A stretch of 64,000 bases of DNA, taken from contig NZ_PDJO01000001.1 of assembly GCF_002563775.1 (NCBI RefSeq), positions 2,978,501 to 3,042,500 of the forward strand, in the 5' to 3' direction. The position numbers and the translations under genes are program-made. This DNA comes from Thioclava sp. ES.031 (lineage in GTDB: Bacteria > Pseudomonadota > Alphaproteobacteria > Rhodobacterales > Rhodobacteraceae). Position 1 is the first letter of the stretch, and each line of letters starts with the position of its first letter. This document shows positions 27,124-37,185 of the stretch, in pieces. The notes beneath the pieces are model-generated. The model was given only the letters and a program-made list of their open reading frames with translations. It did no database searches and was not told the origin of the DNA.

Positions 27124-28644
27124 CTATTCCCTAACGATCAAGGACATGATGCGCTCCTGGCTGGCCTCGTCGGCGTTCAACTCGCCCACGAAACTGCCCT
27201 CGTTCATCACGTAGATCCGGTCGGACATGCCCAGAAGTTCCGGCATTTCCGAAGAGATCATGATGACGGCCTTCCCGGCCGCGCTCAGCTCATTGATGAT
27301 CCCGTAGATTTCGTATTTCGCGCCGACATCGATGCCGCGCGTCGGCTCGTCTAGGATCAGCACCTCCGGCCCGGTGAAGAGCCATTTCGCGAGCACGACC
27401 TTCTGCTGGTTGCCGCCCGAGAGGTTCATCACCTTCTGGAACACCGAGGGCGTGCGGATATTCAGGTCGCGGCGGTATTTCTCGGCCACTTCGGTTTCGC
27501 GGAAATCCTCGACCACGCCGTTCTTCGCCACCGCCCCGAGATTGGCCAGCGTGGTGTTGCGCTGAATGGTTTCCTCGAGGATCAGCCCGAGGCTCTTGCG
27601 GTCCTCGGTCACATAGGCGAGCCCCGCCGCGATGGCGCGGTCGACGGTCGAGACATCGGCGGGCTTGCCGTGGATCAGCACCTCGCCTGAAATGTCGCGC
27701 CCGTAGCTGCGCCCGAAGACGCTCATGGCAAGCTCGGTGCGGCCCGAGCCCATCAGCCCCGCGATGCCGACCACCTCGCCGGCGCGGACATGCATCGACA
27801 GGTCGCGGATCATCTGGCGGTCGCGATGTTCGGGGTGGCGCACGTTCCAGTTCTTCAGCTCGAACAGCACCTCGCCCGCGCGACGGGTCCGGTCGGGGAA
27901 GCGATGCGCCATGTCGCGGCCCACCATGTCGCGCACGATGCGGTCCTCGGTCAGATCGCCGCCGCGCGCGTCGATGGTGGAGATCGTGGCCCCGTCGCGG
28001 ATCACGGTCACGCTGTCGGCCACGCGCTTCACCTCGTTCAGCTTGTGGCTGATGATGATCGAGGTGACGCCCTGAGCCTTCAGCTCCAGCAGCAGATCCA
28101 GCAGCGCCTGACTGTCGGATTCCGACAGCGCCGCAGTCGGCTCGTCGAGGATCAAGAGGCGCACGTTCTTCGACAGCGCCTTCGCGATCTCGACAAGCTG
28201 CTGCTTGCCCACGCCGAGGCTGTCGACCAGCGTGCCGGGTGCCTCGCGCAGCCCGACCTTCTTCAGCAGGCCCTCGGTCTGCTGGAAGGTTTCCTGCCAG
28301 TTGATCACGCCGCTCTGCGCGCGCTCATTGCCCAGATAGATGTTCTCGGCAATCGACAGGAGCGGCACGAGCGCCAGTTCCTGGTGAATGATGATGATGC
28401 CGCGATCTTCGCTGTCGCGGATGTCGCGGAACTCGGCAGCGGCGCCATCATAGACGATCTCGCCCTCATAGCTGCCTGCGGGATAGACGCCTGAGAGCAC
28501 TTTCATCAGGGTCGATTTTCCCGCGCCGTTCTCGCCGCAGATCGCGTGGATTTCACCGTCACGGACCGCGATCGAGACGTCGTCGAGCGCTTTCACACCG
28601 GGAAAGGTCTTGGTGATGTTGCGCATTTCAAGAAGGGTGGTCAT
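27124..28644 (-). CDS. gguA: Sugar ABC transporter ATP-binding protein GguA
   Basis: A 506-residue ATPase with two ABC domains, as usual for CUT2 importers. Domain 1 has Walker [10 protein letters not shown] and Walker [16 protein letters not shown]; domain 2 has [25 protein letters not shown] and [16 protein letters not shown]. It is the energising subunit for GguB. ATG at 28644 follows GGAGAGGTCGG. Separated from chvE by an 83-base gap with a strong stem-loop. Confidence 0.94.
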   Translation of the reverse strand: MTTLLEMRNITKTFPGVKALDDVSIAVRDGEIHAICGENGAGKSTLMKVLSGVYPAGSYEGEIVYDGAAAEFRDIRDSEDRGIIIIHQELALVPLLSIAENIYLGNERAQSGVINWQETFQQTEGLLKKVGLREAPGTLVDSLGVGKQQLVEIAKALSKNVRLLILDEPTAALSESDSQALLDLLLELKAQGVTSIIISHKLNEVKRVADSVTVIRDGATISTIDARGGDLTEDRIVRDMVGRDMAHRFPDRTRRAGEVLFELKNWNVRHPEHRDRQMIRDLSMHVRAGEVVGIAGLMGSGRTELAMSVFGRSYGRDISGEVLIHGKPADVSTVDRAIAAGLAYVTEDRKSLGLILEETIQRNTTLANLGAVAKNGVVEDFRETEVAEKYRRDLNIRTPSVFQKVMNLSGGNQQKVVLAKWLFTGPEVLILDEPTRGIDVGAKYEIYGIINELSAAGKAVIMISSEMPELLGMSDRIYVMNEGSFVGELNADEASQERIMSLIVRE

Positions 28645-28677
28645 CCGACCTCTCCGGCGTCAAATCGAGTGGGGGGA

Positions 28678-28701
28678 CTGGCCGCCCCGAAGGGCGACCA
28701 G
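28678..28701 (-). promoter_or_regulatory. UUCG-capped stem-loop between chvE and gguA
   Basis: On the minus strand CTGGTCGCCC-TTCG-GGGCGGCCAG forms a 10-bp stem (one G-T pair) with a UUCG tetraloop. Likely an mRNA stabiliser that keeps binding-protein levels above those of the transporter. Confidence 0.7.
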
Positions 28702-28727
28702 CGAGTTGCAAGGCGGGGAGGCCCGGC

Positions 28728-29783
28728 TTACTCGATCTGATCCTTGGTGTAGTAACCGGAGCCGATCAGAACCTTTTCCCAGTTCGACTTGTCCACCGGC
28801 ACCGGCTGGAGCAGGTAGGACGGGATCACCTTGACGCCGTTGTCATAGGTCTCGGTGTCGTTGATCTCGGGCTCGCCGCCCTTGAGCATCGCGTTGACCA
28901 TGCCCACGGTGACTTTCGCCAGTTCACGGGTATCCTTGAAGATGGTCGAATATTGCTCGCCCGCGAGGATCGATTTCACCGACGGCACTTCAGCGTCCTG
29001 ACCGGTGACGATCGGCATCTTCATATCGCCCGAACCGTAGCCCACGCCCTTGAGCGAGGAGAGGATGCCGATGGACAGCCCATCGTAGGGAGACAGAACG
29101 CCCTGCACCTGCTTGTCGGTGTAATTGGCCGACAGAAGGTTATCCATGCGCGACTGTGCCACGGCACCATCCCAGCGCAGCGTGCCGACCGTATCCATGC
29201 CCATCTGCCCCGACGGGATCACGACATCGCCCGACTCGATGAGCGGCTGCAGCACCGACATCGCGCCGTTATAGAAGAAATAGGCGTTGTTATCGTCCGG
29301 CGAGCCGCCGAACAGCTCGACATTCCACGGCTTGGTGTCAGGGAAACGCTCCTTGAGCCCTTGGACCAGCGAATTGGCCTGCTCCACGCCGACCTTGAAG
29401 TTGTCGAAGGTCGCGTAATAGTCGACATCCGGCGTGTCGCGGATCAGGCGGTCATAGGCGATCACCTTGATATCGGCGGCCTTCGCGTTGGCCAGAGCGT
29501 TCGACAGCGTCGTGCCGTCGATCGCGGCGATCACCAGAACGTCCACGCCCTTGGTGATCATGTTCTCGACCTGAGCGAGCTGGTTCGGAATATCGTCTTC
29601 CGCATATTGCAGGTCGGTGTCGTAGCCTGCGGCCTGGAACTGTTCGACCATCGAGTTGCCGTCAGAGATCCAGCGGGCCGACGATTTGGTCGGCATCGAG
29701 ATTCCAACGGTTTCGGCCCAAGCCCCGGAACCGAGCAAAGCGGTGCCGATCGCCAGCACTGCGGCGGCGGTTTTGATTTTCAT
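28728..29783 (-). CDS. chvE: Periplasmic sugar-binding protein ChvE
   Basis: A 351-residue multiple-sugar-binding protein. Signal peptide at residues 1-23 (cleavage SGAWA-ETVG). The mature start [15 protein letters not shown], then [21 protein letters not shown] and [11 protein letters not shown] are close to ChvE/MmsE proteins. In Agrobacterium ChvE binds L-arabinose, galactose, glucose and xylose; here its partners are gguAB. ATG at 29783 follows GGAGGACACC. First gene of the operon, divergent from the LysR gene. Confidence 0.92.
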   Translation of the reverse strand: MKIKTAAAVLAIGTALLGSGAWAETVGISMPTKSSARWISDGNSMVEQFQAAGYDTDLQYAEDDIPNQLAQVENMITKGVDVLVIAAIDGTTLSNALANAKAADIKVIAYDRLIRDTPDVDYYATFDNFKVGVEQANSLVQGLKERFPDTKPWNVELFGGSPDDNNAYFFYNGAMSVLQPLIESGDVVIPSGQMGMDTVGTLRWDGAVAQSRMDNLLSANYTDKQVQGVLSPYDGLSIGILSSLKGVGYGSGDMKMPIVTGQDAEVPSVKSILAGEQYSTIFKDTRELAKVTVGMVNAMLKGGEPEINDTETYDNGVKVIPSYLLQPVPVDKSNWEKVLIGSGYYTKDQIE

Positions 29784-29918
29784 GGTGTCCTCCCTATGAC
29801 GGTGCGCGACCCGTCGATCCTCCTCGCGCAGCCCGATACCGGGCGTGGGAGAAACACTAGCAATGTGGGAGCATGATGATAAAATTACATTCAACGCAAT
29901 CTGCATACCGAAAGTGAT

Positions 29919-30851
29919 ATGCCCCTTTCTCACCTGATGCTGAAACCGGCGCAGCTGCGCCTGATCCGGGCGGTCGCGGAGTCCGGGCAACTTCAGCTCG
30001 CCGCTGAAAGCTGCGCCATGACCCAGCCGGCCGCGTCCCGGATGCTGGCCGAGGTAGAGCGCCGGGTCGACGCGCCGCTGTTCACCCGGCAGCCCAAGGG
30101 GATGGAGCCGACAGAGATCGGGCTGGCCGTGTTGCGCCGCGCCCGCGCCGTTCTGCGCGAGCTCGAGAGCATGGGCTCCGACATCGAGGCGCTGCGCAGC
30201 GGCCATGCCGGGCGCGTGCGGATCGGCGCGGTGACCGGCCCTGCGGTCGGCTATCTCGTGCCCGCGATCCGCGCCGTCAAACGCGCCTCGCCCGAGAGCG
30301 ACATTTCCGTGGAGGTTCTGCCGTCACGCGATCTGTTGGGCTACCTCGCGGCCGGAGAGATGGACTTCATCCTCGCCCGGGTTCTGCCCGAGTTCGACAG
30401 CGAGCTTTTCGACATCACCCCGATGCGCGACGAGAAAATCGTCTTTCTCGTGCGCGCCAATCACCCGCTGGCCCGCTCACCCTTCGTCACGATGACCGAA
30501 CTGGGGGATTACGAATGGATCCTGCAGCAGCGCGGCGCGCCGATCCGGGAGGCGACCTTCGAAGCCTTCGCCGCGCTGGGCCTGTCAGAGCCGCGCGACT
30601 GCGTGAACAGCCCGTCACTGCTGTTCACCATCGCCTATCTCGCGCAAAGCGACGCCGTGGCCGCCGTCTCGGAAGAGGTCGCGCAGCTTCTGATCCGCGA
30701 GCCCGTCAACGCGGGCTTCGCGGTTCTGCGCATCCAGCAAGAATTTCGGGTGTCGTCCTATTACCTGCTGGGCCTGCGCCGCCGCCCGCTCTCGCCGCTC
30801 GCGCTCAGGCTTCGAGAGGAACTGCTGCAGCTATCGGGGCAGGCAAGCTGA
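29919..30851 (+). CDS. gbpR: LysR-family regulator, GbpR-like
   Basis: A 310-residue LysR regulator. The HTH is near residues 9-66 ([33 protein letters not shown]), with a C-terminal sugar- or effector-binding domain. It is divergent from chvE with a 135-base gap, the arrangement of gbpR, which controls chvE in response to sugars. An alternative start is the ATG at 29937 (MLKPAQLRL). A GCATA-N10-TATGC inverted repeat (29903-29922) covers the first start codon. Confidence 0.85.
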   Translation: MPLSHLMLKPAQLRLIRAVAESGQLQLAAESCAMTQPAASRMLAEVERRVDAPLFTRQPKGMEPTEIGLAVLRRARAVLRELESMGSDIEALRSGHAGRVRIGAVTGPAVGYLVPAIRAVKRASPESDISVEVLPSRDLLGYLAAGEMDFILARVLPEFDSELFDITPMRDEKIVFLVRANHPLARSPFVTMTELGDYEWILQQRGAPIREATFEAFAALGLSEPRDCVNSPSLLFTIAYLAQSDAVAAVSEEVAQLLIREPVNAGFAVLRIQQEFRVSSYYLLGLRRRPLSPLALRLREELLQLSGQAS

Positions 30852-30893
30852 TCTCAAACCTCAGCCACGTCCCGACACCCCTATCCGCTTCGC

Positions 30894-32531
30894 TCACCCG
30901 GTCAGGCGCGTCGCCCGCAGATCGCCTGCCTGTTCGAGGATAGGATAGGCGACATAGGTCACGTCCGTGTTGATCTGCTTCAGCGCGCGCACGGTTTCCT
31001 GATGGATATTCGTGGTCTCGATAGAAGCGCTGTTATTCGCGCGCAGCCGGGCAAGGTGAGCCGCCTGCAAATCGGCCTCGGCGGCTCGGGTGCGGTCTTT
31101 CTCCTCGACCAGCTGGCGCGCATCGTCGATCTCCCCCGACATCAAAACGTTCAGGGCCAGACGCGTGTTCGAGGTGACGCGGTCATGGAAGTCGGTCAGC
31201 TCCCGCAGCCCCTCTTCCGAGAAAGTCAGGCCGCGTTCGTGGATGCGCTGGGCGAGATCGACGAGATTGGTCGAAATCTGATCGCCTGCATCCTCGAGAT
31301 GGTTCGCCACCATCGCGATCTCCATCGCGCGACGCGATTGCTCGGTGCTCAGCCGCGTCTCATTGAGCCGCGCGACATAAAGCTTGATCTCGTAATGCAT
31401 CCGGTCGACTTCGCTCTCGTTGCGCTTGATGCGGGCGGCGACCTCCGGATCCCAGCGAACGAAAAGACCGAGCGCCGGCTGCAGCATCTCCAAGACCTGC
31501 TCGCCCATGCGCAGCAACTCGCGCGCGGCATTGCCGAGCGCATGGCCCGGATCGCCCAAGCCCTTTTGGTCGAGCGCGGTGATCCGTGTGGGCGACAGGT
31601 CCTTGCGTTCGACCACGACCGCCCCGGCAAGGCGCAGCACCGCAGGGATCAACGGAAGCGACAGGATCGCGACGCCGAGGTTGAAGACCAGATGCAGGTT
31701 GATCACCTGCCGCGCCGTCGTCGCGCCCAGAAAGTCGAGCGCACGCGGGAAGGCCATCAGACCGATCAGCACCAGCGCAGCGCCGCCCCCGCGCAGGACG
31801 AAATTCGAAACCATGATCCGGCACGGGATCGGATCAGCCGACAGCGTCAGCATCACCGGGATGATCGCCCCGCCGAGGTTCGCACCCAGCACCATCGCCG
31901 CAGCGCCCGTCCCCGGCAGCAGGCCCTGGCCCGCGAAGGTCACGAACATCAAGACCGCCGCGATCGAGGAATGCATCGCCCATGTCAGCAAGGCCCCGAG
32001 GACGAAGGCCGAGACGAGATCGCTGCCCAGCCGGGTCAGGACCGCGTCTACCAGTTCGCTGTCGCGCAGGGGCGCCGTCGCCTCGCCGATCAGGCCGAGC
32101 GAGAGCAGCACCAGCGCCAGCCCCACGAAGATGCGCCCCGCTTGGCGCGGACGGCGGGCTTTTGATTTGAGAAACAGCGTCACCCCGATCACGAGTAGCG
32201 CGGGCACCAGAACATGGATCGGCGAGAGCAAGATTTGCGCCACGATGGACGAGCCCAGATCGGCGCCCAACACCAGCGCCACGCCCGACACGGCGGCCAA
32301 TGTCCCGCTGGCGGCGAAACCGGCGGTCAGGATCGCGACGGCGGTCGAGCTTTGCAGCAGCATCGCCGCCCCCGTCCCCGCGGCCATCGCGCTGATCCGC
32401 GTGCCTGCCGTGCGGCGCAGGGACTGACGCAGCGAGGCCATGAAGGCGCGCTCGACCCCGGTGCGGATCAGCCGAACCGCCCAGAGCAGCAGCGCCACCG
32501 CGCCCGCGAGATTGATCAGGAAATAGATCAT
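30894..32531 (-). CDS. Na/Pi cotransporter family protein
   Basis: A 545-residue protein of the NptA/YjbB type: sodium-phosphate symport domain followed by a PhoU-like helical domain. The first half has about nine hydrophobic segments and two inverted QSSTA-type motifs (LLQSSTAVAILTAGF; AMHSSIAAVLMFV). The second half (from about residue 330) is soluble and helical. It may import or export phosphate. The start at 32531 (MIYFLINLAGAV) follows GGAGAGCT. Not part of the pst cluster. Confidence 0.9.
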   Translation of the reverse strand: MIYFLINLAGAVALLLWAVRLIRTGVERAFMASLRQSLRRTAGTRISAMAAGTGAAMLLQSSTAVAILTAGFAASGTLAAVSGVALVLGADLGSSIVAQILLSPIHVLVPALLVIGVTLFLKSKARRPRQAGRIFVGLALVLLSLGLIGEATAPLRDSELVDAVLTRLGSDLVSAFVLGALLTWAMHSSIAAVLMFVTFAGQGLLPGTGAAAMVLGANLGGAIIPVMLTLSADPIPCRIMVSNFVLRGGGAALVLIGLMAFPRALDFLGATTARQVINLHLVFNLGVAILSLPLIPAVLRLAGAVVVERKDLSPTRITALDQKGLGDPGHALGNAARELLRMGEQVLEMLQPALGLFVRWDPEVAARIKRNESEVDRMHYEIKLYVARLNETRLSTEQSRRAMEIAMVANHLEDAGDQISTNLVDLAQRIHERGLTFSEEGLRELTDFHDRVTSNTRLALNVLMSGEIDDARQLVEEKDRTRAAEADLQAAHLARLRANNSASIETTNIHQETVRALKQINTDVTYVAYPILEQAGDLRATRLTG

Positions 32532-32700
32532 AAGCTCTCCAAAATCCCGCGTTCGGCTTCGGATGCCCTCCAAGGCCACGCGGCTCTACCTCGTTAAACT
32601 GCATCAAAATGTGGGGTTCGCAACATTTTTCTTGAATTTATGCGACATAGGCCACATCAATTTTAAGGTTTGGTGAGTTTTCTCACCTTCGGGAAAAGCG

Positions 32701-33495
32701 ATGGATGCGAGCGTGAAACAAGAGGGACAGCGACTGCGCAAACGCGACCGGCGCGAGCAGATCCTGTTCGAGTTGAAGCTGCGCCCCCACCTGCGCATCT
32801 CGGAACTCGCGGCGCGGTTCGGGGTCTCGACAGAGACGATCCGGCGCGACTTCGATGCGCTCGAAGAGAAGGGACTGATCGACCGCGCGCATGGCGGGGC
32901 CTCGCGCCCCCATCCGGGTCACTATCCGACGCTGGACGAGCGCGAACGCGACCAGTTTCAGGAGCGCGAGCGGATCGGGCGCATGGCCGCCGCGCAGGTC
33001 GCGCCCGGCGAGACGCTGATGATCGATTCCGGCTCCACCACGCAGCAGATGGCCCGGTTTCTCGCCATGGCAGGCACACCCTGCCGCGTCATCACCAATT
33101 CGCTGCCAATCGCCATGCTTCTAGGCGGAAGCGAGGGGGCGGAGGTGATCCTTGCCCCGGGGAATTACCTGCCGACGGAATCGGCGGTCGTGGGCGAAGA
33201 GACGCTCGAATTCCTGTCGCGCCATCACGTCGACCGGGCGGTGATCGGCGCGACCGCGCTCTCGTGCGAAGGCGTGTCCGAAACCATTCCGGGCTTCGCC
33301 GCGATCAAGCGCGTGATGCTCGCGCAGGCGAAGGCGGGCATGCTGCTAATCCTTGGGTCGAAATTCGGCATTCACGGCTTCACCCGCGCCGCCACGCTCG
33401 ACGCACTCGCCTTGGTGGTAGCGGACCGCGCCCCGTCCGCCGATCTGAAAGAGGCGCTGCGCGAGAACGCCGTGGAGGTACTGCTCGCGAAGTGA
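32701..33495 (+). CDS. DeoR/GlpR-family transcriptional regulator
   Basis: A 264-residue regulator. The N-terminal winged HTH is at about residues 18-72 (LRISELAARFGVSTETIRRDFDALEEKGLIDRAHGGA), and a DeoR C-terminal sensor domain starts at about 90, with IDSGSTTQQMARFL as the sugar-phosphate loop. Effectors of this family are phosphorylated sugars or glycerol phosphate. It is followed after 110 bases by a HAD phosphatase gene, which may be its target. Confidence 0.9.
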   Translation: MDASVKQEGQRLRKRDRREQILFELKLRPHLRISELAARFGVSTETIRRDFDALEEKGLIDRAHGGASRPHPGHYPTLDERERDQFQERERIGRMAAAQVAPGETLMIDSGSTTQQMARFLAMAGTPCRVITNSLPIAMLLGGSEGAEVILAPGNYLPTESAVVGEETLEFLSRHHVDRAVIGATALSCEGVSETIPGFAAIKRVMLAQAKAGMLLILGSKFGIHGFTRAATLDALALVVADRAPSADLKEALRENAVEVLLAK

Positions 33496-33605
33496 CACCT
33501 CTGACAACGGCGGGAGTGGCCGACCAGCCTGAACCTGCTGGTGATCCTAGCCGCAGTAGTGGTAAGCGAACGGATATCGGCGAAGGTGCAAGGGACGATC
33601 CTCTG

Positions 33606-34505
33606 ATGACAATGACCGCGCAGGAAGCGCTCGTAGCTTATGAGCGCGCGCGCCATCGACTGCCCTCCCCCGGCCTGATCTCGACCAGCCAGATGGCGCG
33701 CGACCTCTCGGAGCTTGCCGATCTGTTCGACGTGTTCCTGCTCGATGCGTTCGGCGTGCTCAATATCGGAGAAACCGCGATCGAGGGCACACCCGAGCGC
33801 GTCGCGGCGCTGCAAGCTCAGGGCAAGCGGGTAATGGTCGTGTCGAACGCAGCCGGTGTTCCGCATGACGGCCTGATGCGGAAATACACGCGGCTCGGCT
33901 ATGCCTTCGCACCCGAGGACGTCGTCACCAGCCGCACCGCCATTGTCGCGGCGCTGCGCTCCGCCCCTTCCCGCGCGTGGGGGCTGATGGCGAGCGACAC
34001 GGCAGGCGATGACGAGCTGGATCAGTTCGACGTCACATGGCTCGCCGAGGATCGCGCCACCTACGACGCAGCCGAAGGGTTCCTGCTGATCGGCGCGGCG
34101 GACTGGACCGAAGAGCGACAAGACCTGCTCGAAGCGTCCATCCGCGATAACCCGCGCCCGGTCTGGGTCGGCAATCCCGATATTGTCGCCCCCCGTGAGA
34201 TCGGGTTCTCGCAGGAGCCGGGCCACTTCGCGCATAGGCTCGCCGATGCGACAGGCGTGGCGCCGGAGTTCTACGGCAAGCCTTTCACCAATATCTACGA
34301 CATCGCCTTCGCGCGTCTCGGTCCGGTCGATCCCGCGCGCGTGCTCATGGTGGGCGACAGTCTGCACACCGACATTCTCGGCGCACAGGCGACCGGAATC
34401 CGCTCTGCCCTGATCGCGGGATACGGCTTCTTCGATGGCGAGGACGCGCAGGCGGCCATTGCCTCCTGCGGCATCGTTCCGGATTTCGTTCTGGAACGAC
34501 CGTGA
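33606..34505 (+). CDS. HAD-superfamily IIA phosphatase
   Basis: A 299-residue haloacid-dehalogenase phosphatase of the NagD-like class. Motif I is FLLDAFGVLN: the nucleophile Asp is present but the second Asp of DxD is replaced by Phe, as in one known subgroup. Motif II is VVSNAAG, and motif III VLMVGDSLHTDILGA. The substrate is probably a sugar or polyol phosphate. ATG at 33606 was chosen; an overlapping frame starting far upstream runs through the DeoR gene and is not real. Confidence 0.85.
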   Translation: MTMTAQEALVAYERARHRLPSPGLISTSQMARDLSELADLFDVFLLDAFGVLNIGETAIEGTPERVAALQAQGKRVMVVSNAAGVPHDGLMRKYTRLGYAFAPEDVVTSRTAIVAALRSAPSRAWGLMASDTAGDDELDQFDVTWLAEDRATYDAAEGFLLIGAADWTEERQDLLEASIRDNPRPVWVGNPDIVAPREIGFSQEPGHFAHRLADATGVAPEFYGKPFTNIYDIAFARLGPVDPARVLMVGDSLHTDILGAQATGIRSALIAGYGFFDGEDAQAAIASCGIVPDFVLERP

Positions 34506-34648
34506 GCGCGCCGCCGCTGCCCCCGGCGAAATGATGTGATTTTTCAAAGCCATCGCGCGCGCACCCGACCCGGCCGCGATGGGCTATACTTGATATGCAC
34601 AGTTTAGTATGTGTGTGTCGCCCGAAGCGCACGGAGGCCAGACCTGTC

Positions 34649-35638
34649 ATGGACTCACCAGAAAGCATCCAACAGCATTTGGCTGCGATCGTGGAAGGCT
34701 CGGACGATGCGATTATCACCAAGGACCTCGACAGCATCATCCTGAGCTGGAATCGCGGCGCGGAAAACCTGTTCGGCTACACGGCACAAGAAGCCATCGG
34801 TCAGCCGATCACGATCATCTTTCCCCACGACCGGATGGATGAGGAGGTCGATTTCATCGCCCGTCTGCGGCGCGGCGAGCGGATCGCCCATTACGAAACG
34901 GTCCGCCAGCGCAAGGATGGCAGCCCGATCCCGGTGTCGCTGACCGTCTCGCCGGTGCGCGATGCCGATGGCCAAGTCGTCGGCGCGTCGAAGATCGCCC
35001 GCGACATCACCTTGCAGCACCAACTGGCAGAGCAGCAAAGGCTGCTGCTGTCCGAGATGCGCCACCGGGTCGGCAATGCCTTCGCGGTGGCCGCGTCGCT
35101 GATTGCCGTCGCCGCGCGGCAGGCGGACAGCGCAGAGCAACTCAGTAGAGAGATGCGCAGCCGCCTTCACGCGATCGCGTTTCTCAACTCGATGACCGTG
35201 AACGACCCCTCGGGCGAACAACCCGATGGCATGCCGCTCTCCTATCTCGTGAGCACGATCCTGAAACCCTTCAGCGAAGGGGCGAGCGTCCAGACCTCGC
35301 TTCTGGATATTCAGGTGCGCCCTGCTGCGATCACGCCCCTGACGCTCGTTCTCTTCGAGCTTGCGACGAATTCGGTGAAATATGGGGGCCTGTCGCGGGA
35401 CGGTCATGGCGTCGAAATAGACGCCGTGATCGAGGACGGGCGCTTCCGACTTGCATGGAAAGAGCCCGGCGTGACCGAAGCGGGATCCGGCAAGAGTGAA
35501 AGCAAAGGGTTCGGCACGTCGCTTTGCCGGCTCACCGTGTCGACCTCGCTTGGCGGCAGCTTCTCGCGCGAATTCACGCCGGAAGGATTGGTCGCGGCGT
35601 TGGATCTCGATCTGGCCATGGTAGCGCAGATGCCGTGA
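34649..35638 (+). CDS. PAS-domain HWE-type sensor histidine kinase
   Basis: A 329-residue soluble kinase. A PAS domain covers about residues 8-125 (GSDDAIITKDLDSIILSWNRGAENLFGY), with a PAC segment ending ARDITLQHQ. The kinase core has the phospho-His in EMRHRVGNAFAV, the N-box ELATNSVKYGGLS and the WxE motif in AWKEPG, which define the HWE family. No membrane segment; no receiver gene is adjacent. The start at 34649 has GGAGG ahead; the in-frame ATG at 34595 has none. Confidence 0.88.
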   Translation: MDSPESIQQHLAAIVEGSDDAIITKDLDSIILSWNRGAENLFGYTAQEAIGQPITIIFPHDRMDEEVDFIARLRRGERIAHYETVRQRKDGSPIPVSLTVSPVRDADGQVVGASKIARDITLQHQLAEQQRLLLSEMRHRVGNAFAVAASLIAVAARQADSAEQLSREMRSRLHAIAFLNSMTVNDPSGEQPDGMPLSYLVSTILKPFSEGASVQTSLLDIQVRPAAITPLTLVLFELATNSVKYGGLSRDGHGVEIDAVIEDGRFRLAWKEPGVTEAGSGKSESKGFGTSLCRLTVSTSLGGSFSREFTPEGLVAALDLDLAMVAQMP

Positions 35639-35755
35639 GACCGCCGGGCGCGGAGCTGCCCTGCGATTTGGGTTTCAGGCGTCGCGATTTGCGTCCGGCC
35701 CGAAGAAAAGGCTACGTATGTCGCGAAGATAAAAAGAAAATCGCGAGGCTCGACC

Positions 35756-37051
35756 ATGGCACCGGATGGAAGCACAGCAAAACCGGCAGAGCTTCGGCAC
35801 CGGATCATGGCCGGCTTCATCGGTAACGTGGTCGAATGGTATGACTTCGCGCTCTACGGCTATCTTGCAGGCGTCATCGCCCCGGTCTTCTTTCCGTCCA
35901 ACGACCCGACCGCGGGCCTGATCGCGACTTACGGGATTTTCGCGGCCGGTTTCCTGATGCGTCCGCTTGGCGCGGCGGTGTTCGGGTGGTTCGGCGACCG
36001 CTACGGGCGCGCACGCACGATGCAGATCTCGGTCGTGATGATGGCAATGCCGACGCTGTTTCTGGGCATATTGCCGACCTATGCGCAGGTCGGTGTTCTG
36101 GCGCCGGCGCTTCTGGTTCTGGTGCGGCTGCTGCAGGGCTTGTCGGTCGGCGGGGAGTTCTCGTCCTCGGCCACATATCTTGTCGAAACCGCGCCCCTGA
36201 AGAAACGCGGCCTGACGGGGAGCTGGGCCAATATCGGCTCCATGTCGGGCTCGCTTCTGGGGGTCGGGGCGGCGGCGCTGGTGACGAACCTCTTCGATGC
36301 GCAGACGCTTGCGGAGTGGGCGTGGCGCCTGCCCTTCCTCGGCGGCGCGGTCCTTGGCACGGTGGCGATCCTGATCCGCCGCAACCTGCACACATCAGAG
36401 CATTTCCAACAGCACCAGGAGGGGCGCGACGAGACATCGCCCCTGCTCGAAGCCTTCACGACGAACCGCAGAGAGACGCTTCTGGCGGTGGCCTTCGCGG
36501 CCAGTTACGGCACCTGCTACTACATCGCCTTCGTCTATCTTCCGGAATGGCTGTCGGGTCAGGGCTTGATGGCACGGGACACCGCGCTGCTGATCAACAC
36601 CGCGATGACGGTGCTCGTGATACCCGCGATGCCGCTGGCGGCAATCGTGGGCGACCGGTGGGTGCCGCGCCGGGTCTGGATCGCTCTGGCGATCGGGCTG
36701 CTGGCGCTGGTCGCATGGCCGCTGCACGAGTGGATGCTCGTGTCGGGCGGCGCATTGCTGCCCGTGGTCGTAGCACATGCCGTGACCTTCCTGCTGTTGG
36801 CCGTGCCGTTGGGCTCCGGCCCCGCCCTGTTCGCGGAGATGTTCCCCGAGCGGGACCGGCTCTCGGGCTATTCCGTGGCCTTCAATATCGGCCTCGGCAT
36901 CTTCGGGGGCCTCACGCCGATGATCGCCACGAGCCTCATCGCCGCGACCGGCATGGTCACCGCGCCTGCGCTCTATATGCTCGCGGCGGGCCTCGTCGCG
37001 GTGATCGCGCTTGTGCTCACCCCGGATCGCAGCCGCGCGCCTCTGCGCTGA
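35756..37051 (+). CDS. MFS transporter, metabolite:H+ symporter (MHS) family
   Basis: A 431-residue transporter with 12 predicted membrane segments. MHS-family motifs are GNVVEWYDFALYGYLAG near the N-terminus, FGWFGDRYGRARTM (loop 2-3) and LLQGLSVGGEFSSSATYLVE. Relatives carry proline/betaine, 2-oxoglutarate, citrate or shikimate; the substrate cannot be told from sequence. It stands alone on the plus strand. Confidence 0.9.
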   Translation: MAPDGSTAKPAELRHRIMAGFIGNVVEWYDFALYGYLAGVIAPVFFPSNDPTAGLIATYGIFAAGFLMRPLGAAVFGWFGDRYGRARTMQISVVMMAMPTLFLGILPTYAQVGVLAPALLVLVRLLQGLSVGGEFSSSATYLVETAPLKKRGLTGSWANIGSMSGSLLGVGAAALVTNLFDAQTLAEWAWRLPFLGGAVLGTVAILIRRNLHTSEHFQQHQEGRDETSPLLEAFTTNRRETLLAVAFAASYGTCYYIAFVYLPEWLSGQGLMARDTALLINTAMTVLVIPAMPLAAIVGDRWVPRRVWIALAIGLLALVAWPLHEWMLVSGGALLPVVVAHAVTFLLLAVPLGSGPALFAEMFPERDRLSGYSVAFNIGLGIFGGLTPMIATSLIAATGMVTAPALYMLAAGLVAVIALVLTPDRSRAPLR

Positions 37052-37185
37052 GCGAAGCAAACCCGAGAAACCGGATTGGAGGCTGGACCGATCACCGGGA
37101 TGCGCTATCACGGTGACGGCGCGATCCCTCTCGGAAGGTGTGACGCGCCATTGAGCGTGAGACGAGCAGAAGGAACGCAGACCGG

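Noticed and set aside
32670..34505. Fusion-like frame running through the DeoR gene into the HAD gene
   Set aside because: The first part is an out-of-frame reading of the DeoR gene; the HAD protein starts properly at 33606.
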